Shown here: one piece after another, positions 6,789 through 9,055 of the stretch
How positions within the stretch are numbered: the stretch's first letter is position 1
Layout of the letters: each line of letters opens with the position of its first letter
Assembly: GCA_015485375.1 (NCBI GenBank)
Contig: WFTU01000045.1
Coordinates: forward strand, 1-9,055
Origin: Paracoccaceae bacterium
GTDB lineage: Bacteria > Pseudomonadota > Alphaproteobacteria > Rhodobacterales > Rhodobacteraceae
Direction: 5' to 3'
Length of the DNA stretch: 9,055 bases
The notes under the pieces: generated by a model
What the model saw: only the letters and a program-made list of their open reading frames with translations
Told to the model about the DNA's origin: nothing
Databases searched by the model: none
Made by a program: the position numbers and the translations under genes

Positions 6789-6819
6789 AGTGTACCTTTT
6801 CCCAGGGAAAAAGTGGCAA
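6789..6819 (-). promoter_or_regulatory. Candidate promoter with palindromic spacer
   Basis: On the - strand TTGCCA (6819-6814) and TACACT (6794-6789) resemble sigma-70 -35 and -10 boxes (5/6 and 4/6 matches) with a long 19-base spacer. The perfect palindrome TTTTCCC-A-GGGAAAA (6797-6811) fits inside that spacer, an operator-like position. It is upstream of the reductase-fkpB-ispH operon. The long spacer keeps confidence low. Confidence 0.3.
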
Positions 6820-6852
6820 CGGCGCGGGCGCGGTTTCAGTCAACGCGGCCGC

Positions 6853-6890
6853 GAAAGAGGGCGAGGGCGCCGGACCGGCGCCGATCTTTC
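6853..6890 (-). terminator. Composite hairpin after the 46-aa membrane protein gene
   Basis: An inner near-palindrome GGCGCCGG-A-CCGGCGCC (6866-6882) is enclosed by an outer stem GAAAGA (6853-6858) pairing with TCTTTC (6885-6890), with unequal internal loops. Read on the - strand it starts at the stop codon and ends in TCTTTC. The location fits a terminator, but the T-run is short and interrupted. Confidence 0.4.
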
Positions 6891-7029
6891 AGTTGAGCAG
6901 TTCCTGGGTCACGAACAGGTAACCCAGCACGCCGGAGAGGGTGACCACCAGGATGGTCTGGAGCACGATGCAGGCGCCGGGAATGTCGCTGCAGATGCGT
7001 CCGAGGGTGTTACCGATCAGGGCTTTCAT
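6889..7029 (-). CDS. Small single-pass membrane protein, 46 aa, unknown function
   Basis: Reading the - strand from ATG at 7029-7027 gives a 46-residue frame ending in TGA at 6889. The N-terminal MKALIGNTLGRICSDIPG is followed by a hydrophobic stretch at about 19-40 (ACIVLQTILVVTLSGVLGYLFV) and a short TQELLN tail: one predicted transmembrane helix. Lys2 and Arg11 on the N-terminal side favour an N-in orientation by the positive-inside rule. Cys13 and Cys20 lie just before and at the helix start. An AGGAG at 7045-7041 stands 11 bases before the ATG. Codons end mostly in G or C, in keeping with the neighbouring genes, which argues that it is translated. A hairpin follows the stop. I do not recognise the family. 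It is too short for most gene callers and could be missing from annotations. Confidence 0.6.
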   Translation of the reverse strand: MKALIGNTLGRICSDIPGACIVLQTILVVTLSGVLGYLFVTQELLN

Positions 7030-7040
7030 AGTAGTTATCT

Positions 7041-7045
7041 CTCCT
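7041..7045 (-). promoter_or_regulatory. Ribosome binding site of the 46-aa gene
   Basis: AGGAG on the - strand, within AGGAGAG, 11 bases before the ATG at 7029. It is the main argument that this short frame is translated. Confidence 0.55.
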
Positions 7046-7056
7046 GATTTTGGATC

Positions 7057-7102
7057 CCCCGATGTTCGGGGCGGTACCGATCGGTCTCAGGGATAACCCT
7101 GA
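7057..7102 (-). promoter_or_regulatory. Inverted-repeat cluster in the leader of the 46-aa gene
   Basis: Three perfect inverted repeats lie almost end to end: CCCCGA-TGT-TCGGGG (7057-7071), ACCGATCGGT (7076-7085) and TCAGGG-ATAA-CCCTGA (7087-7102). On the - strand they end 11 bases before the AGGAG and would form two stable short hairpins around a self-complementary 10-mer. They may be RNA structures controlling the small gene, or operator sites. No known riboswitch family is recognised. Confidence 0.45.
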
Positions 7103-7112
7103 AGACGTCCCG

Positions 7113-7141
7113 AGTCTGGCACGGGGAAAACCAGGTGACAA
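7113..7141 (-). promoter_or_regulatory. Weak candidate promoter for the 46-aa gene
   Basis: On the - strand TTGTCA (7141-7136, 5/6 to the -35 consensus) is followed after 17 bases by CAGACT (7118-7113, 3/6). The 7145-7160 palindrome lies just upstream, where an activator might bind. The -10 box is poor. Confidence 0.25.
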
Positions 7142-7142
7142 T

Positions 7143-7256
7143 TTGGTCATTTTTATGACCTTGAAAAAATGGGTTTATGAGCAATTTCGACGGCTCTATG
7201 AGGCCGTCCGGTGGAATGCTTATGAACATCATCGGCCGGCCGGAACGGAACTTTAA
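7143..7256 (+). CDS. Possible very small ORF (33-37 aa) in AT-rich patch
   Basis: An open frame ends at TAA 7254-7256. It could start at TTG 7143, 4 bases after AGGTGA (7133-7138), giving 37 residues, or at ATG 7155 giving 33. The product would read MTLKKWVYEQFRRLYEAVRW followed by a His-rich, Pro-containing tail. It is basic and rich in Trp, Tyr and Arg, with an amphipathic look. Against it: third codon positions are only about half G/C, far below neighbouring genes, the ATG has no ribosome site, and the line 7141-7200 is about 35% GC. It may be non-coding regulatory DNA. No family is recognised. A possible hairpin terminator lies downstream at 7267-7297. Confidence 0.2.
   Translation: MVIFMTLKKWVYEQFRRLYEAVRWNAYEHHRPAGTEL
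7145..7160. repeat. Perfect 16-base palindrome GGTCAT-TTTT-ATGACC
   Basis: Two 6-base arms around TTTT at 7145-7160. It lies in the AT-rich patch between the divergent 46-aa and 108-aa genes. A third TGAC half-site lies just left, within AGGTGACAA (7133-7141). The symmetry and location suggest a transcription-factor operator, but no regulator can be assigned. As RNA it would form a short hairpin on either strand. Confidence 0.45.
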
Positions 7257-7266
7257 TTCCCCGACG

Positions 7267-7297
7267 CGGGGCGCCGGGTCCCATTCCCCGATCTTTT
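7267..7297 (+). terminator. Possible terminator upstream of the 108-aa gene
   Basis: CGGGG (7267-7271) can pair with CCCCG (7286-7290) around a 14-base loop that itself contains GGG-T-CCC, followed by ATCTTTT. The first arm can alternatively pair with CCCCG at 7259-7263. The copy ATTCCCCGA is repeated at 7256-7264 and 7283-7291. The tail is only four Ts. Confidence 0.25.
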
Positions 7298-7354
7298 GTG
7301 GCTTGCGGCGCCTGCCGTCCTTGCGCACTATTCGCCTCTCATGACGATGGCGAC

Positions 7355-7359
7355 AGGAG
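7355..7359 (+). promoter_or_regulatory. Ribosome binding site deciding the start of the 108-aa gene
   Basis: AGGAG lies 5 bases before ATG 7365. In-frame starts further upstream (TTG 7296, ATG 7341 and 7347) have no comparable site, so 7365 is preferred. Confidence 0.55.
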
Positions 7360-7364
7360 CGGAC

Positions 7365-7691
7365 ATGGAGATCGACGGCCCCATCAAGGTGGGCGTGGTG
7401 GAACCCTCGCCGGAGGGCAACTACGAGCTGCACATCAGCTTCACCGACGAATTTCAGCGGCTGGACCTCGCCGAGCAGGGTCCCGTATTCCGCGACTACC
7501 TGGCCGAGCTGTACCAGAACGTCCACCGGCCCGACCTCGATGACCGCACCCGCCAGGGCATGCTGCTGGTGCAGCAGGTGTGCGAGCAGCTCCTGGAGCC
7601 GATCGAGGCCGGTGAGCTGCCGCTGTCCGAGACCCTGGTGGTGGAGATCCAGCGCGCCCCCGGTGTGGACCTGTCCAGCCTGATGAGCTGA
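7365..7691 (+). CDS. Small acidic protein of unknown function upstream of rimO
   Basis: A 108-residue soluble, acidic protein beginning MEIDGPIKVGVVEPSPEGNY. It has no signal peptide and no transmembrane helix. It reads as a short beta start (IKVGVVEP, YELHISF), two amphipathic helices (about 33-50 with VFRDYLAELYQNV, and 56-78 with RTRQGMLLVQQVCEQLLEPI) and a final strand ETLVVEIQ, ending DLSSLMS. The codon use is GC-rich like rimO, supporting a real gene. Start 7365 is chosen for its AGGAG; upstream in-frame starts lack one and would add a non-homologous-looking hydrophobic stretch. It ends 6 bases before rimO, so the two are very likely co-transcribed and coupled, and rimO itself has no clear ribosome site. 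A role linked to RimO or translation is possible only by context. I do not recognise the family. Confidence 0.75.
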   Translation: MEIDGPIKVGVVEPSPEGNYELHISFTDEFQRLDLAEQGPVFRDYLAELYQNVHRPDLDDRTRQGMLLVQQVCEQLLEPIEAGELPLSETLVVEIQRAPGVDLSSLMS

Positions 7692-7697
7692 GCGCGG

Positions 7698-9020
7698 ATG
7701 TCGGACGCCGCCCCCAAGGTGGGTTTCGTCAGCCTCGGCTGTCCCAAGAACCTGGTGGACTCCGAGCGCATCCTCACCCAGCTTCGGGCGGAGGGCTACG
7801 GCATCGTGCCGCGCTACGAGGAGGCCGACCTGGTGATCGTGAACACCTGCGGCTTCATCGACGCCGCGGTGGAGGAGTCGCTGGAGGCGATCGGCGAGGC
7901 GCTGGACGCCAACGGCCGGGTGCTGGTGACCGGTTGCCTGGGCGAGCGCGCGGCGACCATCCGCGAGCGTCACCCACAGGTGCTCGCCATCACCGGCGCG
8001 CATGCCTACGAGGCGGTGATGGAAGAGGTGCACCGCCACCTGCCCGCCCCGCACGATCCCTTCCTCGACCTGCTGCCGCCGCAGGGGGTCAAGCTCACCC
8101 CACGCCACTACGCCTATCTGAAGATCTCCGAGGGCTGCAACCACCGCTGCACCTTCTGCATCATTCCGCAGCTTCGGGGCGACCTGGCGAGCCGCCCCAT
8201 CGGCGAGGTGCTGGACGAGGCGCAGCGCCTGGTGGAGAGCGGGGTGCGCGAGCTGCTGGTGGTCTCCCAGGATACCAGCGCCTATGGCGTGGACCGGCGC
8301 TATCGCGCGGACATCCACGGGGGCCGGGTGCTGGAGACGCGGCTCACCACCCTGGCGCGCGAGCTGGGCCAGTTGCCGGCCTGGACGCGGCTGCACTACG
8401 TCTACCCGTACCCCCATGTGGACGAGCTGATCCCGCTGATGGCCGAGGGCGCCATCCTGCCCTATCTGGACATTCCCCTGCAGCACGCCAGCGAATCCGT
8501 GCTGCGCGCCATGAAACGCCCTGCCGCCAGCGAAAAGGTGCTCGCGCGCATCCGCCGCTGGCGCGAACAATGCCCGGAACTCACCCTGCGCTCCACCTTC
8601 ATCGTCGGCTTTCCCGGCGAGACCGAAGACGACTTCGACCGCCTGCTGGACTTCCTCCAGGAGGCGCAGCTCGACCGGGTGGGGGCCTTCGCCTACTCGC
8701 CGGTGGAAGGGGCCGCCGCCAACGCCCTGCCCGATCCGGTGCCCGAGCCGGTGCGCCAGGAACGGCTCGCCCGTCTGATGGAGGTCCAGTCGCAGATCAG
8801 CCGCGACCGGCTGGCGACCCAGGTGGGACGCCGCATGCCGGTGCTGATCGATGAGGTGCAGCCCGATCGCCTGCTGGCGCGCGGGCCGGGCGATGCGCCG
8901 GAGGTGGACGGCCTGGTGATCGTGGAGGGCGCCTGGGAGGGCGTCGAGGCAGGCGACTTCATCGAGGTGGAAGTGACCGGCTACGACGATCACGACCTCT
9001 ACGCCGAACCGCTCGCCTGA
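7698..9020 (+). CDS. rimO: Ribosomal protein S12 methylthiotransferase RimO
   Basis: A 440-residue radical-SAM enzyme, almost the same length as E. coli RimO (441). The N-terminal methylthiotransferase domain has its three cluster cysteines at 15 (SLGCPKN), 51 (NTCGF) and 80 (VTGCLG). The radical-SAM motif CxxxCxxC is at 147-151-154 (SEGCNHRCTFCIIPQLRG), and a C-terminal TRAM domain covers about 374-440. SLGCPKNLVDSE and GDLASRP distinguish RimO from the tRNA-modifying MiaB. In the family it adds a methylthio group to the beta carbon of a conserved aspartate of ribosomal protein S12, using SAM and two [4Fe-4S] clusters, in the cytosol. It starts 6 bases after the 108-aa gene with only a weak purine stretch before the ATG, so translation probably depends on the upstream gene. 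No missing key residue is seen. Confidence 0.97.
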   Translation: MSDAAPKVGFVSLGCPKNLVDSERILTQLRAEGYGIVPRYEEADLVIVNTCGFIDAAVEESLEAIGEALDANGRVLVTGCLGERAATIRERHPQVLAITGAHAYEAVMEEVHRHLPAPHDPFLDLLPPQGVKLTPRHYAYLKISEGCNHRCTFCIIPQLRGDLASRPIGEVLDEAQRLVESGVRELLVVSQDTSAYGVDRRYRADIHGGRVLETRLTTLARELGQLPAWTRLHYVYPYPHVDELIPLMAEGAILPYLDIPLQHASESVLRAMKRPAASEKVLARIRRWREQCPELTLRSTFIVGFPGETEDDFDRLLDFLQEAQLDRVGAFAYSPVEGAAANALPDPVPEPVRQERLARLMEVQSQISRDRLATQVGRRMPVLIDEVQPDRLLARGPGDAPEVDGLVIVEGAWEGVEAGDFIEVEVTGYDDHDLYAEPLA

Positions 9021-9055
9021 GTGGCGGTATCACCCTTTCGAACCCCGGAGAGAGA

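Noticed and set aside
6844..6853. Palindrome CGCGGCCGCG
   Set aside because: Such GC palindromes are expected by chance in high-GC DNA and it has no supporting context.
6790..7047. + strand open frame of 85 codons opposite the 46-aa gene
   Set aside because: The product is Arg- and Gly-rich at first and then reads the complement of the small gene; no ribosome site or recognisable pattern.
7050..7154. N-terminal part of a 68-codon + strand frame preceding the tiny ORF
   Set aside because: It crosses three perfect inverted repeats and has no ribosome site; only the portion after 7143 was kept as a low-confidence candidate.
7035..8993. A 652-codon open frame on the - strand antisense to rimO
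   Set aside because: It is rich in His, Gln, Leu and Arg with no domain, as expected from the complement of a GC-rich gene. RimO on the + strand is unmistakable.
1..9055. CRISPR array, insertion sequence, tRNA or phage element
   Set aside because: No regularly spaced repeats, transposase, terminal inverted repeats with target duplication or cloverleaf were seen on either strand.
9047..9055. GGAG-AGAGA at the window end as a ribosome site for a next gene
   Set aside because: Plausible, but the window ends before any start codon, so it cannot be supported.

Overview
The window reads as ordinary chromosome from a high-GC gammaproteobacterium. Three things point there. Sampled lines of the rimO and propeller-coding sequence are roughly 55-67% GC. 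The minor-pilin cluster pilX-pilY1-pilY2-pilE faces ispH-fkpB tail to tail, which is the order I recall from Pseudomonas aeruginosa. The IspH and RimO sequences are canonical bacterial types. A Chromatiales/Ectothiorhodospiraceae-like source is plausible, but this is inference. No phage, insertion sequence, CRISPR array, tRNA or rRNA is visible.

Positions 1-4524 (+ strand) are the 3' part of a type IVa pilus minor-pilin operon: the end of a PilX-like minor pilin, full-length PilY1 (1192 aa), a small secreted PilY2-like protein whose longest start overlaps the pilY1 stop, and the minor pilin PilE. In the family, the minor pilins and PilY1 prime pilus assembly and sit at the pilus tip, where PilY1 acts as a calcium-modulated adhesin or mechanosensor. 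The first third of pilY1 is much poorer in GC (37-40% in sampled lines) than its propeller-coding part (55-62%).

Positions 4546-6727 (- strand) are a three-gene operon read right to left: a ketopantoate-reductase-like Rossmann protein, an SlpA/FkpB-type FKBP prolyl isomerase, and IspH, the last enzyme of the MEP isoprenoid pathway. Both junctions are 4-base ATGA overlaps. In Pseudomonas the gene upstream of fkpB is lspA; here the reductase-like gene takes that place.

Positions 6728-7364 hold no long gene but are the most unusual stretch. They contain a 46-residue single-pass membrane protein gene on the - strand (6889-7029) with a good ribosome binding site and a composite hairpin at its end. 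Its leader is packed with perfect inverted repeats. There is also an AT-rich patch with a perfect 16-base palindrome and a possible tiny + strand ORF. This is the best place to look for something undescribed, but function cannot be read from sequence.

Positions 7365-9020 (+ strand) hold a small acidic protein of unknown function (108 aa) followed 6 bases later by rimO, the radical-SAM methylthiotransferase that modifies ribosomal protein S12. The last 35 bases are non-coding and end in a GGAG that could be the ribosome binding site of the next gene.
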